DNA of 64,000 nucleotides, taken from Sitta carolinensis. Lineage: Eukaryota; Chordata; Aves; Passeriformes; Sittidae. Location of the stretch: the NCBI GenBank assembly GCA_032173965.1, contig JAVUNC010000019.1, forward strand, positions 17,600,234 through 17,664,233, read 5' to 3'. Position numbers and translations under genes: made by a program. The notes under the pieces are model-generated. The model was given only the letters and a program-made list of their open reading frames with translations. It ran no database searches and was not told the DNA's origin. Positions 1 to 15,857 of this stretch are shown here, piece by piece (within the stretch, counting starts at the first letter, position 1; each line of letters starts with the position of its first letter).

Positions 1-2897
1 TGCATGATAACACAAAGAAATCTGGTACCTCAATCACGCACAGTAACTTGTGTTTACAACTGCAGACAATAAAGGCTCTGGCTGCTGGGAGGGACTCCAC
101 TTCTAAAATAAGAAGATAAATATTTGTGGTGCCACACTGGAATAATATTTCCTCTACCAACTTAAATTTCTCTTCTTGGGTAGCTATCACTGACAGAAGT
201 TTTTGGGGTAGTTTTCTTGACTATGCTTCAGCTCTGGACTACTTCCCATGAGTTGTTTAAGACCCTCGTTCACAGCACTAGTAGAAAACAGCACAGAGTC
301 ACAGAAAGCTCTTGTCTTTGCCACTGCAACTTAACATCTCCCAAATTTCAGGCATTCTGAAAGGAAGAACAGGACAAAAAAATCCTCCTCCCCTCTTTAC
401 CTTCCATACCTCACACACCCCCTGCCTGTTTGCTGTCCTGTCAGGAGAAATGGGCTGGAAAGGAACCTGAGCACCTCCTAAATTGCCCTGCTCCCCTCGG
501 TTTGTAGCTATAGTTAACAGCTGCTGCATGCTCACCCTCAGAGTGGCAAACCTTAAGAGCAGGAATTATTTAGGTTTATCTTGCTCAGACTTCTTCTCTT
601 GCTAAATTTCAGCTGGACTGGTGCTCCTTGCAGGGTGTTCCGAGTCTGCAGCTGCTGGCAAAGCAAACCCCTCTCCAGCCTGACTGCTGCGCTCAGACGG
701 GAGTGTTCATCCCAAGTGTCCAGAACACCTTCCACAGACAGGAACAGCCCCTCTCTCTCCCCCTGCTGCTGGCAACGCCTTGCAGCCTGGCCTGGGCACT
801 GCTGGTGCCACAAAGGCAATGAATCCTTCGTGACTATTTGCTCCTTGGATTCTCTGAGGGTGCCCCAAAAAAGTCAGGTAATGCCAACTACACAGCTCCT
901 TGGAGATGTGCCTCTTGTCAGCTCTGAGAATGGATTTGAGCCTCACTATTTTCAGGAATACTATCAAATAATACTTGAAATTGCTTCCAGCTTGCATCTC
1001 GGCTCAAATGAGAGCTAAGAGGAGCAGCTGAGTCACTCAGATTGCCCTGATCCCTGCATCAGAACTGTTTATAAATCCCAGCTTAACAGGCATCTGGTGA
1101 AAACTTGGCAGACAACTTTGCCCAGTGGCAAAAAAAATAAGTATCTATTTAATCCTTGGAACATTTGCAGTCTACAGACAGCTGACCAATGAATATTAAG
1201 CTGCTTTCCCCAAATACGCCATTTGTTGTCAATCTCCAAAGGGTTAAAGGCTAGACTTAATTGCTAATAAAGTGAATAAAATATTCTCAAAGGAATTAAT
1301 GGGAATTGTTTCAGGCTCCAAATTCAGCTAAACCAGTTTTTAATTAAGCCATATTTAATAAATAACATCTAAAACAACCGTGCTGCTTTCTTAATGCTTA
1401 CTACAGAAAGGCTGATTCTCAAAATATTTTTGCAGACTTGCTGACTGCAACATAGAGGAGGTTGGACAGTAGAATAAAACATTGATTTTAATGAGATCAA
1501 CCTCGCTGTGATAGCTTTGATTTCAATGGAGTTAGGCCAGGTTTGCAGTAGATACGAATATTGGAATATTTTATAGCACTCTGAGCTGATGTCAGTGCAG
1601 CAATGCAAGAGGCTCTTCCTGACACACAGACTTGGATATTGGTGAATTTTCCTATGCAGCATGGAGAGGCTTTTGAGCACTCAGATCTGGGACTCTGTCC
1701 TGTTTAAGCAGTGCCTGGCAGAGTGCAGCTCCAATGCACAAACAGGACCGATGGACATTGCAGTAATACAAACCCAAGTGATTTCCTTACATTTCACACA
1801 TCTTCATGGCACAAAGCAGATGCTTCTCCTGTCACATGCCAAGGGTTGCATGCAATATCCTTGTGACTCAGCCTGCGTGAGAGGCAGCACAGACCTTCCT
1901 GACAAACCATATGGCACTTGAATAAATACAGTTGTGTACTTTGAGATGTACTGCCTGAGAACACACTTGTCAAACAATTGTGTGGTCTACAAACACAAAA
2001 TAGTCTTAATATGGTGGGAAGTGAGGATAAAAGGCAGCCAGGCTCCCTTCCCAGCTCCAGTGCAGTGCCACTGAAATGAGCCATTCAGCCTATCCAACAC
2101 CTGTATTACCAGTCAGTGCTAATTCCAACCCATCCTAATCTTCTCACCCTGGTCATAACCACTGCCATCACACCCACAGCCACTCTGAGCTCCCCTCCAG
2201 CCTCTCTGACTGACAATCCCTGAAGGAAACACAATTGTTATCCTGGAAGCCAATGTGCTGCCACCATCAACTGGACAGCTAATTAATTCATTTAGCTGCA
2301 CTGATGAACTAAGCAGCTCATTAGTGCAATTACAGCAATGGTTTGTGTACACTAAATACCAGCAAAGCAAAGTTCTGCAGCCCAAGTGTCTGTATTGCTG
2401 GATTAAGGACTGCTCTGCACAATGTGCAAGGACAATGGAATCCTAGGGATCTTCTTGCTTTTTATTTTCTGCCTATTTACACAGGCCCTTGATGTCAGGG
2501 CCTAGAGTATCTCCCTCCCCACTAAACTTCCAAAGGCTGACAGGCTCTGTGAATAAAGCTGGGAGCTGCCTCCATAGCTCTGCTAAGGTATCTTGGGGAG
2601 GGCTTCCCCCCTTCCTGCCCTCAGCTCCCTTCTAAGGTGAGGCTCTCACCCTCACCCCTTGCTCAGGGTCTGTCTCAGCTGTGTCACACAGCCATGCCCA
2701 TTTATTGCCGGCTGTGGAGCCCCTTGATCTAAACCCTGATCCACAGACTGACATCCCAGCTGACCATGGTCTGTCCCCAGAGCGACCTGATGTCCTCAGG
2801 CAGGGGCAGGGTCTGCATGACAAGGAATGCCCAGAGCCTGCAGCTCCTGGTTTCCCAGCCAGCCAGCCTTGATATTTAGATTTAATAACTGTATGAC

Positions 2898-2919
2898 TAC
2901 TTATATATATACACACACA
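2898..2919. repeat. Short TA/CA microsatellite
   Basis: A run of alternating TA changes into alternating CA over about 20 bases. It is an ordinary dinucleotide microsatellite, probably length-polymorphic. Confidence 0.7.
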
Positions 2920-5900
2920 TTTCCTCAACTTCTGAGAAAATAATCTCAAAGTAAGAAAACTTAGAAGTACCAAATACAGATATGCATATTTAGCCAGGGG
3001 GCAAGAGCATGTACCTCTTAATTGGGATTTTAAACATCAAGAACCAAATTTTTGAATCAAATTTTCAAATCAAGTGGCTCAATTGCTACTCTTAGCATCT
3101 TAATACATCCAACTGGAGAATTAAAATTTATTTCCTATCACAACAAACCCATGGAGGCTGGGTTTGTTTCCAGTTGAAACCTATTGTGACTTGCAGTCAA
3201 AACATGACATTCACTCCAACAGCCATCTGAACTGCAGGCAGGAACATTTCTATTCTAAAGAAAGGCATCTTTCCATCAGCTTTAGTTGTGTGGGCAAGGC
3301 ACTCTCAAATAGCTTCTCTTCCTGGTGCAACAGGGTCACAGCAGAGTTTTTCAGAATGAACAGCACTATAATGGGGCCATTTCTGTTTGCCTTTCTAACA
3401 GAAAGAGTATTCTCAAAACACGTTCAGCACAAGAAAAGTCAAGCAGTTCTTTACACAATGACAATAGTAATTTTTCTCCTGCTCACACATTTAGGCAGTT
3501 TGCTTGCAACCTTTCAAATGAAAGGTTTGTGCTCCATGAAGAACAGCAGATATTCAGTGCTCCTTTGTCACAGAAGAGCTGGGAAAGCACAATTAAAAGG
3601 CAGGGTCAACAGTGGAGAGTATCACAGACCCACAGGCTTTGTAAATCCTGTCTAAGGGACTGCCTACCACTGCTGAAATGCACTCTAATTCACTCTGGAA
3701 ACTGAGTGCTCATGCCACACCTAAAGCAGTCAACATCCTCAAGCCCAGCTCAGTTGCCATTCACGCATTGGCTCTGCTCACCCAGTACAGATGTGATGAT
3801 GAGCACCTCACAGCAGCCTGCTGAAGGGACCTGCTTTTCCAGCTCCCCACTTCCTGAGGGCAATTGATGGCTGAGGCACTCCAGAGAGCCCAGGTTATCC
3901 CATCACTGCTCCTTGCTGTTTCCACAGGGACCTCTGAGCCCATCAGTGCCTGCATAAGTCAGCCAAGAGCCTTTGCCCCTTCCAGATAAGACATTTTTAT
4001 CAGTGGCAACCCAGTCACAGCCAGCTTGGCAAGTCCTGTTTGATCCTCCTGAAATCACAGAGGATCTCTCACTAAATCATATATAGGGTCTCCATTTGAT
4101 TTTCACATCTGAAACTCACATAAAGGCCTCACCTCCACTGAAACTCACAAAAAGGTCTTCTTGAGTGTCAACAAGTGCTGAATGTCCTATCACCTCAGAT
4201 CTGTTAACACATCTGAGAACACAGACTTGAGAGCTGTGCTGTCAAAATCACCATGGATGCCAGCAGAGGAATGAAAATTCCTCAGTTCCCAGGCCATCAC
4301 ATCATCATCTACACAGAAATTGGCAATGTCCTGGTGCAGTATCTAGGGATGTTCCAGGTGCCATACACAAGCACCATGAAAAGCCAATCAGTGCTGCTAT
4401 AGGCCCAGAAGGGTCACATGAACACTAGGAAATCCACCAGGCAGCAGCCCTGTGTTTACTGCCTAAGTACTACCAGGTGTAAGAGACAAATTCCACAGTG
4501 ACACAACAAAGGAAAAAATGGGGCCTCAACATGGACAGGACCAGCAACACTTTTCACAGTCTTGTTTGCACTAAAGACTCATTTGAAAGGGAGGGAAAAA
4601 ATGTTTGTCGGACCTAATATTAGTGTGAGAGCACCTTCAAAGTGGATATATCTTGGAGAAAAAAATACCATTAAGAGTACTTGAGACAGTCTCAGAGTAT
4701 GCGCCAGGAACTGTAGGTATAACTTCGGTTCAGCTTTTCCATCAGCTGGGAATTTTTCCAATTCCAAATGGATGATGTAAAAATAAAGTTTAGATAACCA
4801 TTAATTCAAGCACTACAGATTCATCCTCTATTTTTATCTAACTTTTCATGAGAGCAGTCCATGAATAATGTCATGCTAGAGTGGCTTCATAGAGGTTTTT
4901 CACAGAATACTCTTAGATTCTCCTAGAACACTTCTTCTCCCCCTCACAGAGACATGTGGAAGATAAGCAATTTTATAAAAAAAATTCTAAAGAGCAATCT
5001 TTTTGCTTTTCTCAAACTTGGAGATCTTACATCAGATGGCAATTAATTGCATGCAAATGCATAACAATTCCAAGATTCAGCTTACCCTCACTGTATACAG
5101 CTGCAGCTGATTTTTGCCCCCTCCAAGGTAGACAGGAAATGACTTTGAAGTCTGCTGCTAATACTTCAGTTGGGATTTTAGGATTTGAGGCTAAAAATCA
5201 GGCCTTGAAGATTTCAGGCATGGAGGCTTGAATCACCAAGTGATGGACTTCATCCACCAAAACAGCCCTGAGCCTTCACACTGAGCTTTTAAACTTCTGG
5301 AATGGAAACACCAAAATAGGATAAAACACTTGACACAGAGAAATAATTGGTAATACACTGACAGCACAGAACTTTGAGCCCATGCACCTCTCTGTAATTC
5401 ACAATAGAGGACTCTGTGAGCTGAATTAATAAAGTTCTGTCCTGAGAGTAAAGACTCAGAGAAGCCAAACTAAAATACACACCAGCCTAGGGACAGGTGT
5501 GTTGGAAAAGTCAGGCAAAGCCTCTGTGGTGGTGGTTCAGCTGGCAGGACCTCACAATAGCAACTGCACTGTCACTCAGCAGTTCTGAGCTTCCAAGAGG
5601 AAATTGTAAGGGAAGAGGGCAGCTGAGAGGATAAGGATTAATTTAAAATGTACATTTTATCTTTTAACTCAGAAAACCGATATTCAAACAATAACATCTA
5701 TGCTTAAGAGATAAAGGTGAAGCTACAGATAAGAGCCAAAATCCATTAGTACAATGAGTGCTTCCAATTTTAGCAGTGACAGGCAGAGCCCTTCCATACA
5801 GAGGTTAGCTAAACAGTTATTTTAAGGACTCACTGTCCTGAGTGGAAAATTAATAGAGCAAGTGTCAAAAAGCCTTTCACAACTTCAAAAATTAGAACAG

Positions 5901-8900
5901 TGTCTCCACTGGGTACCTGTCCTGCATAGAGAGCCTTCACCTACTGAAATGTAGAGTGGGAAGTTTATTTGGTAGCAGGAAATTAGCACAGCTGTTCTGG
6001 AATTATAACATCCACATATCCCTATCACACACTGTATTTGAGGAGCACACTGCCTGCCTACAACACCACCATTCCTAAAATTAGAAAAATTAGAAATACA
6101 GCCACTTGGAAACAGAGAATCAGCACACACTCTGGAAATCTCCCTTGCTGGAGAAGGCACAGGCAGTTATTGAATCTGCAAAAGAAACAGTAAAAAAAGG
6201 AAAGGGAACACTGCACACTTGCCAAATTTTAATTTAAAAGCAAACTCTCAAAACTGCAGTCCTTCACTCTGTGGGGACAAAGATTTGTTACTCTTTTTGG
6301 GGGAATCAGGTATATTTGAAGGTAAAACAAGGCTTACAACATGCATGGCTCAGAGGAACACTGAACCCTTGCTTCTAGATCTCATTTGACTTCTGCAAGT
6401 TTAAAATCCTTGTCTGGATGTTTCTTAGGGAATCTTTTTTTATTTTTTGCAACATTACCACAATAATCTGTAGTTTTGATATGCTAATAGCAAACTACTA
6501 TTGGCATAACTAATGGAGCTGTTGTTGAAAGTGTATTGCACAAGAAAGGGACATTTCATCTATCAAATATCTGGATATTCATGTCCAAATGCCAACATTA
6601 TGTACAGCTGCACTTCAAACCTCATTTTGGTTTGATTATGCAAACAATTTCTTCCTAAAACAACAAAACCTGCAAAATCCACACTTTGTAAAAGTACGCC
6701 TCAAGAAATCTGTTTGAAAACTAACCTTGAAACCAGTTTAACTATGAATTTGAATTAAAGTTCTATTTAGCAGCTAAAACAATTTCCTCAAAACGGCATT
6801 ATGCCAAATGTGATCTCTATTTCCCTTTTCTAGTGGCGGAGAGCTCATGACTATAAAAGAAGTCAGAGATCCAAAGGCTGCAAAATGGATCCTGAGGGAA
6901 AATAACTTACTATGGATGTGGAAAAAGATACTTCTTTTCTTTTTCTGCCCCCACACAACAGCAGTAGCTCTGCATCCAGGGGATGCTCTGCACTTTCACT
7001 CCTAAATTAAAAAACGCAGGCTGGATGAGCACATGATGAAATTGCTCGATACCGAGGAAGAGCACATAGATTCTTTGGCATCTTAAAATAATCTCCTGAG
7101 GGAACATTGTGGTTCTTCTTTGAGGCTCAAGACTACATGAATGCCAAATAAAGTTCCCATGTACTGACTAATCGAGTAGCTATTCATCACTCCTGCCAGC
7201 CTGCTTCCAGTTCTAATTCCCTTTGTTGTTTTCTTGGCCTGCTTGAACCACTTATTGTCCTTTGGGTTTGCTACGTGCACATCAGTGGAACAGGTTTTCC
7301 TTCTGGGAAGCTCCCACTAAGACATCTTTCAGTGGCCTCTCTTCCTTTCATGCACCCAGAGCTGACTTGCCTTCAGTACTTACAGCCTGCACTGTCCTAA
7401 GCATCTAGGTCTAATGCTCAACTGCACTAGTCTGTGTGGAGCTGTGAGCAGGTGAGATACAAGCATTCCTAATTGCTATTCATACTTACAGAATCAACAT
7501 GCTTCTATTTTAGGCATGAGAGTCCTTTAACTCCAGCTGCAGTGGCCTAAGTAGTTTAAAAAGTCCATACTATCACAAAAACACTGAATAGTATCACTAT
7601 CGAGTCACAGTGTGCTCATGTGACTTATGAGCATTTATCATAAGGTAAATTCTTCAAGGAAAAGTCAGATCTTGAACTGAAACTTTCATAGAGACTTTTG
7701 GGCAGAAACATCAGTTTCTGAATAAGTACTGAATGCCTGAATCATGATAACTTTAGCTAAAAGGAAAATACAAGAGAAAATTCCACTAGACACCTTTGAT
7801 TATGTAAAAGACCAGGGAGAGATGACTTTGAGGCACTTTGATGACAATTCATAGCTGAAATAACGTCATCTAGGGATGAAATGCTTTTATCAAATCTCAG
7901 CTGCCCTTGTGAAGATAGGCCTAATTTACTGACCTTCAAAGTACTCATTTCAATCATTAAAGCTTGGACTGTATATTTTCTATAAAGGAATTTCTAAACT
8001 TTAAGAAGTTCATCATTATCATCTCTGCTTGAACCAAAAAAAAAAAGAAAAACAAACCAGTACAACTCACTTTGAGCTCCACACTACTTCATAATAATTC
8101 CATAATCATCTTTTTGAAGGTCTAATTGATTAGAAGCTCAAAGCTTTGAAAACTAGCATTTAAGACTGCAATCTTAGCAGATTGCAGTTCACCTAAATAT
8201 TCACAACCTAAAACACTGGCAGGGCAATAGCCAATTTAAGAGAGCTACAACTTTGACCCACAGTTTGCCAGGGAAATCCAAAACACTAAAATCCTTGCAA
8301 ACTCATACTAATGTAGCAATTGCTAAGAATTTAAACTGGTTTTTGTGGACACAAACAGAAGACAAGAATAAAATTCCCCAGAATATATTTCCTATTTAAA
8401 AAACACAGTTCTGAGTCTACACTGACCCTGATCCCTCCTTCTTGCATTATCCTTACGCTCCATTCCTGGTTCCTCTTCCTCTCTGGTTCTTGAGATTTGT
8501 AGAACATTTGAACTTCATTCTCCTATTTCTCCCACACAAACCTTCAAAAGTATCCACTAGCCAAAGAATTAAATAAAATATATTCCCATATGCTCAGGGG
8601 GTTTTATTTTTCCTACACCATTTGAGTCCTTTTCTCCTTTTCCTAAAATACATAGCAGTCTTGGCTGAATGGAATTTGGATTAAATCCCTTAATTAAAAA
8701 CATGCATTTATTCACTTAGGTTTGGCAAAAATATTTGATATTCCCATTTGAGTAGCTGCTTTTTGAACATAAATTAAAATATTCACAGTTAAAATACAGT
8801 TTCCTAAGTTCCACTACCCTTCTGAAGATAATGTAATCTATTAAAAAGAATTATTATCTCATCAGCAAGGCCTCTGACAGGACAGATTTGCATTGCTGGC

Positions 8901-11900
8901 TTCCACTTCTCCTTGGGTGTTCAGAGACAACATCCCTCTTTACAATTTTTATTCATTTTTAAGTACTTATCAACAGTGTGTAATGCAGGAACTTGTTTTC
9001 ATCAGCAAATCAAGCAGAACTGATAGACTATGCAAAAAGTAGACTAAAAGGAAAGAATTGGAATTTTCCAGCACTCTTTTCATTTCAACATCTGCACACA
9101 GGATTTCACTGGAGTGGATGTTTCTCTTGTCTCTCACAAGCTCAGCATATCAGCATGACTATCAGTCTCAGATTGCTCATCTAAGAGCACACCACAAAGG
9201 GAACTGGTGACTATTTGTCTTGAGTAACAATGAAAATTGGATCACTTGGAGCAATCTGGGATGAATTGTGCCATCCATTTGCAGGAGAGAAGCAGTAGAA
9301 ACTCATTTCTTCTTCCAAAGAGTTTCTAGTTTTCAGAAAGTGTGAGGTCTAACAATATCATTCAGTAAACATGCTGTTACATCTACCCAAAAGCTGATGA
9401 CAGTTGTTGGAGAAGGCTGCTTCTAGGAAATGATGGATTTCCACAGGATGCTTTGAGTGTTTGGAAATCAATAAAACAAAACAGAAGAACAGTTTTTCAA
9501 GTACTGAAATAAAGTTACTCTGTACTACAGCTTTTTAAAATAATGTCTTACAGAGATATTTCAAGAACAATGAGAGCTGAATTATTATGGTGCCCACAGA
9601 GTCACAACTACTGTAACAACATAAGACATATCTACCTTAAAAATGCCAAGTGGCCACGTCATTGCTAATCAATTAATGAAAAAAAAGCTCAAGTATAACA
9701 GTAAAACCCTCCAGAGTGTAGAATTGTTCTATCTTTTAGAGAAAGCTTTTTATCAGTGCTCCTCCATCCATTTACAGACAGGGAAGGGAACGTGAGGGGA
9801 ATCGTTCAGTGCCAGACGGGAGCAGAGCCCTTTCTCCTCAGGCAGCTCCATCCACCCTGCCACACACCTGAGGCAATGCCAACTCAAAGCAAGAATCTCT
9901 TCAAGCAGTAGCTCAGCAGAAACAGGCTAATTTTACCAGTTCTCTTCTTTTAAAATATGCACATGTGCTCCATTGTATGATCTGACATTGCAAGCTGACT
10001 AAATTATACAGTGATCTTAAGATATTTTCAGTAACACTTATTTTACAGCTGGAACGTGCCTGACAAGTAGCCTGCAGAAGCTTTACAGCTCAGAACTTAT
10101 TGAAGTCTCCAGTATTTTTTTTTATGTTTCCTTCTCCTCTGTGTCCTTGTGTAACAGATTCAAAGTCAACAGTGCTTGATTTAAAAATAAAATTCAGAAG
10201 CCAAATCCACACAGGAAAACATCTCATTTCCAATGCTCAGCCTGATTACCTTTTTAAACCTGGCAAAGAGCCTAATTCTCTTGGGTTTCGAGGAGATGCA
10301 GGATACAAAGTGCTCATTATTCACAGGGCATTTTAAAACCACACTTGATTCCCACAGGAGCTTCCTGATTGCCCACCCACTCTCAGGCCAGAGAGTGGAA
10401 GAGCAATTTGAAGGTCTGGCTGTTCCTATTCTCTCCATGCCCCTGGCTGGTCACCTCAAAGGAAAAGAAACAGGCAGGAATGCATTTTCCAGGCACATCA
10501 CGGAAGGAACTGGTGGCAGAGAGTAACACAGGCATTTTCACTCTCTCCAAAAAATGTACAATAATTCAAATCTCAACCTGTCACCATGCCTTGCACAATT
10601 TTTACATCCTTTTTTAGCATTTCTTTCCTTCAATTTCCTGCAATAAAAGTAATGCATTAAGAAGCAGTGTTTTGACAAGGAAAGTCAAGACAAGACCATA
10701 GAACTTCTCCTTTAAAAGTAATTATCAAAGTCCAACTTCATTTTAGCAAGGAAATCTGATCTTTAACCTGGTAATTAATGGAGATGATTCCAGAAAGAGC
10801 TCATTTTTCATATAGTACAATGACAGATCTCGTTTCCATAAATGAGGTGAACAGGCTGATACTGCCGAGTTTCAGCCAACAAAGACTGTTTAACACCAGG
10901 GCCTCCAAGAAGTAACTTGATTTGCCATGTTTATATACAGCTGAATTTTCTCTTGGGCAGAGAACAGACTGACTGTCAAAAGCTGTCACTTGCAAAATTC
11001 AGACACAGCACAGTTTATTATATTTGATTTATTCCCCTTGTTTTCAAAACTAACTGAAAATGCTGTTGAAGATACAGGCAGGTAATTTAGTTTGTGGTTC
11101 TAATGGTTCCACTTTTCGTCAGTTTTGTAATTTATAATACATAGATGGGCACAAAACAACAAGTTGATTACTTCTGTAGAGGCAGCAAAAGAAATGCTAA
11201 ATATGCATTGGAGCAACAACCACCAAGTAGTGAGCTCAAATATACCCCCTGAGAAAAACAGCAGGTTAGTAACACACTACTTATTTTACTAAGATTCTTA
11301 CATTCCTGGGCTTGAAGTCAAAGTTGAACTGCAATTCAAGACCTGCAAGGCATTGTCCCCTAAAGTTCCAATTCCTCAAGACACATGTGATTAAAAAAAA
11401 AAGAAAGCAAAGTGCCCAGTCCATATGAAAATTTAAGTCTCATGTATGTAATGATACTGAGCCTATTGCTTTGGTGCCACTAAAAACGGTCACGTTAGAA
11501 ACCAGTCCACTGCAATCAACGAAGCTCTATCAAGGTAAAGTGTCTGTGAACAGAGTTCATCAAGCACTCAGCATGACAGACCATTCAAGTTCACACCTAT
11601 CCTATAGCAATTGTCTCTGGCCTGGAAAAGTCCCATTAAAGTAAATTGCAGAAGTGATTTCTGCCATAAGGAACCGGGGAAGAGAGGGAGAGCAGGGCAG
11701 AGACATCAGTCAAGTACCCAATAAAGATATCATTGGGCTGCACACTGTTCAAGTGACTTGAGATACAGTTTACCACCACACACACTTCTTACTAAAGCAA
11801 AGTCAAGGCAGAAAATTTCCCAACACTTAAAGAAACTCAAGTCAAATCTCTGAATGCTTAGAATGTTCCTATATTTCTGGAACTGATGGATCTAATATGG

Positions 11901-14900
11901 ACCCATATTAGGGGGTTTTATCCCTGAAGAAGAGAACACTTAAATCTATAAACTGAATTTTCGTGTGGGCATCCTGATCTTACATTTTTAATTGTTTCAT
12001 GTTAAGCTTTCTGAATAAGTCTTAAAACACTTTGGGTCATATTTGAAGAACAAGTTACTTCTTGGCACATTTCTCCTCAACATTCCAGACTCTCTTGCCT
12101 GCGCTACTCCCAAACAAAAGCAGAGTGCAAACTGTACCGAGCAAGCCAGGTCAAGGTGAGAAGCAGCATGAATAGTGAAAGGAAGCAATCACACAGATGA
12201 CAACTCCCACTCCTTGCCTCAGCAAGCAGGCAGAGATGGAAAGATGGATGCAAAAAGGCTCTCCAGGTAACTTGGTCTTGAGAGGCTGCCTGAACTCCAG
12301 CAGTATCTCCAAAGTACAGTGTGATGCCTAAAGTTCAGCATTCTGCCTCCAAACTATGATCCTTCCTTCTACAGTGAGGAAATCTCCATGGAGAGTCTTC
12401 CCTTGCCATGCCAATTCCAGGCTTAAAGTTCCCCTCCCCCCCCCCCCACTTGTACTCTGCCAACATGGAAGAGGCAGAGTAGAAAAGCAGCGATTTCATT
12501 TTGAGCCTGTGCACTCCATTTATGCTGATGACCTACAATTTCAAAAGCAAAGCAAGTTGTGAAAGGCATCTTTACTTGGTACAGACAGATAATGATGTTC
12601 TCTCAGACTGATTATCCTCCCAGGAAGCCTAGGCACTTGTGCATTCCTGGAAAGAGTGAGCATTGAATGCTATCCTTCTGATCTGATGGTGTTTCCCCCC
12701 CACTCTACTTCAATAGAAATATTTGCCATGGCATTAGCCCATACAGCTCTCAGTTCCTTCCATTAAGTGCAGAAATGGAAGTGTCAAGACAACTTATTAC
12801 TATTTATCCTTGAAGCTCTCTGTGCCTCTATTTGTCTCTCATTACAAGCTAAGGAAATACATGAGTTGCCTGGTAGCTGCACCTTGCAGAGAACTCAATC
12901 TGTAAGGATATACCCTAAAATTCTACAAATCAACACAGGATGCTGCACACGTTGGAAAAAAACACCCCAGGCATCACCTTAGCAGCAGAAGAAAAATGTA
13001 AAGGCTCCCTAGAAATATGGATATGGCTAAAGAGATACTTAGAAGCAAACAGTCCCTATGAAAGGAGAAAGCCACATGACTTGCTGCTCTAGACATGCTT
13101 CAGCTAGACAGCTGCACATTTGGGAATAAAGCCTTGGGAAGAATAAGACAAGCAAGTTCTCAACAGTATTTTTTCACAGTGACTTATGGCTTGAAATGTC
13201 AACAAAGACATTTCAATGCCAGTGTTGCTTTCCTGCCATTTTGAAGAAAAATTGAGAAAGCCTTTAGAGTTTCCAAGACTTGCCCAAAACTGCTGTTCAG
13301 GCTCTGTAGCAGCAGCAGCAAGGAAACCAAGCTCACCCTGAATACAGTATCGTTACCAGGGCGCTGATAGACTAAGGGAGAGAAAACGCACTTTGCAGGA
13401 GGCCCTATCTTAAATTTGCCATCCTGTAATCAGCTGTTGACAAACTGTTAATTGACTGGAGGTCAGCATCCACCAACACAAGCAAGTGTTGAGGAGGACA
13501 GGGGTTGTCTAACTGGACGCATTCCCGATCTGTCATCACATTTGCAAAGGCTGAGTACACAACTGGTTCATCACACAAATGGAAATCACACCTGCTCCAA
13601 GCTGTCATTAACATACTAAAGTGCCAGCTGATTGGAACAGGGCTGGGAAATACATGGAGTCTGGAATTTACTTCCACTTCATAAGTCACCAGCCTGGCTT
13701 CCACTACAGTCAGTGGAGCAGCACTCGGTCTACAAAACACTAAAAGAGGGAGGAAGAAAATAAAGCTATCTAGTTCTTACAGTGCTAGCTCTAAGAGGAC
13801 ACAGATCTTAAGCAAAAGCAAGGAACTACTTTTGTAATATGAAGTAAAATCAAGTTCTGGAACCTCCTGATAAAGGATCCAAGAAGTATGAACAAGTCCA
13901 AAGACAAACAAATTCACACAAGTCCACTGCTAATAATGAAAGAAATTAAATGCTCCAGAAACCCCTATTGGTGTCAAGTGTTTCCAACGTTAAAAAACTA
14001 AAACTACACATGGGTCTAACACGTACTCTTTCCTCAGGAAATTGTTATTAACCTGAGTTGAGAGAGGACCCTTAGTTTGACAGAAGTTGGCCTGATCCAG
14101 CCTTCCAATTCTTATATTGATTGAATTTTAGTCAGATGAGAAGGAGGGGCCTGGTCTGACTGTCCTAACAGGGAACTAGGGGGAAATGCCCCAAACTCAC
14201 TTCATCTTAGCAACTTGCTTTCTTTCAACTCCATTAATTCAGGATGAGTTAGCACAGGATATTTGCTATAATTTTTAATTAGTACAGCAATAATATTAAT
14301 ATTCCTCACTAAGGTATTCTGATACACAAGTGTTTTCAAAGGCAGATGCATACAGCATTAGGGACCAGTAGGAATAAAAGGAAGATACTGGGAAAATCCC
14401 TCAGCTTATATTTAGTGTCATACAGCTTGTCAAGTACATCTGAACACAAAACCAGAATTTAAAAAAAGCCAGAGTGTTTCCAACCAGATCCCAGCCTCTG
14501 TCAGGGAAATCTTTCCAAATAAAAAACAGACTGCAAAATTCCTCTTGGCAAACACAACAATATAACCTTAGTCCTCACGAGAGACTGGCCCATAGGAAAT
14601 GGAAAAGCAGTAGGTATTTGCTGTGTCCAAATGAATAAAGCACAGAGATGAAAGGCAGAAAACACAAGTGAGTTGTTAGAACAGTCCAGTGAAGGAAGCA
14701 CATTTAACTCTGCTCTACTCCGATGAGCTTGAAGGCCTTGGGCTACATCAGTCATTCTCCATTTGCATCAGCTTCACTACCTTTAGTGAGGTATTCAGGA
14801 CAACAACATACATGGGGTTTTTATTTTTTGGATGAAAAGGCCTACACAGACCTTTCTCATAAAACCAGATGCTGCAGAAGGAACTGTTTCATTTCCCCAT

Positions 14901-15857
14901 TTTTTCATTCAACTCCTCATAATGATACACTCCCCTGGCTGCTTTGAAAAACCAACAACGGAAGCGAGACTGCAAAGCAGCTCAAAGACAGCAAGACATA
15001 TTGCAAACTGCTACAAAACAGCAAGAGGCACTAGCAGAGGGAAAGATGATAGTTTTCAGTCAGAAAAGAAGGAATTTTTTGTTCTGAAGGAATATTTTTA
15101 CTGGCAGTTATCCACATAAAGTAGAGTTACACACTCCCATTGTTTTCTCATGCCTCATGAAAGCTCAGAGGTCCAAATGTCCTCTCTAACTTCCTCCCTC
15201 CTTCCAGCTTGGATTTCAGCAAACAATCTTTCCATTTCCTCAGAACAAAAACAGGTTGACAACTAAAGCCGTGAAAGCATGGCAACCTTATTAAATATGC
15301 CAGGTTTGCTATGCTGCCCTGCAGAAAAACAGAGTGATGCTAATTAGACTCCAAACATAAGCAGCTGGGTGAATCTGATGAGCACTGAAACTGCAACACT
15401 TCCAAAAGCTTTAACTGCATCTGGCCTAGGTGTACTAATACATCACATTCCTTATCGGATTTCTCCAGGAAGCTGCTGATAATAATGCATGGATATCAGA
15501 TCCTCTGCAAATGGTGAATGTGACACCTGCATTCAGGCTTTCAGAACAAACATACAGGATATACAAAAAGCTCTGGCTACTGACATTAAACATCTCCCAT
15601 CTCAGCTCTCTTCTGTTGAGGAACCATCAGTAATCTCCATTGCTCTGCAGGCTGAGGAATGGTTCTTTCAGAAGATTAGCTTGGCATCCAGTAATCTGTT
15701 CCTCTGAACAGCCTATTCTGAAGTACAGAAGCAAATCCCACTCCCTAATCCTGTTGGTTTCAGAGACAGGAGCCTGTGACAAGCACAACATCCAGTGTAA
15801 CAGGATGGAGCAGCTGTCATCTGAGGAGTTTTCTCCCCTTACTTAGGCCAATTAAAC

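Noticed and set aside
581..1018. A 145-residue plus-strand frame
   Set aside because: No recognisable motif, competing frames on the other strand, and no promoter or splice support.
4253..4402. A 49-codon frame with a good start context (ACCATGG)
   Set aside because: Short, unrecognised and isolated; a frame of this size is expected by chance.
13405..13740. A 111-residue minus-strand frame in the AT-rich flank
   Set aside because: It matches no family I know. It may be a conserved non-coding element, but there is no evidence for coding.
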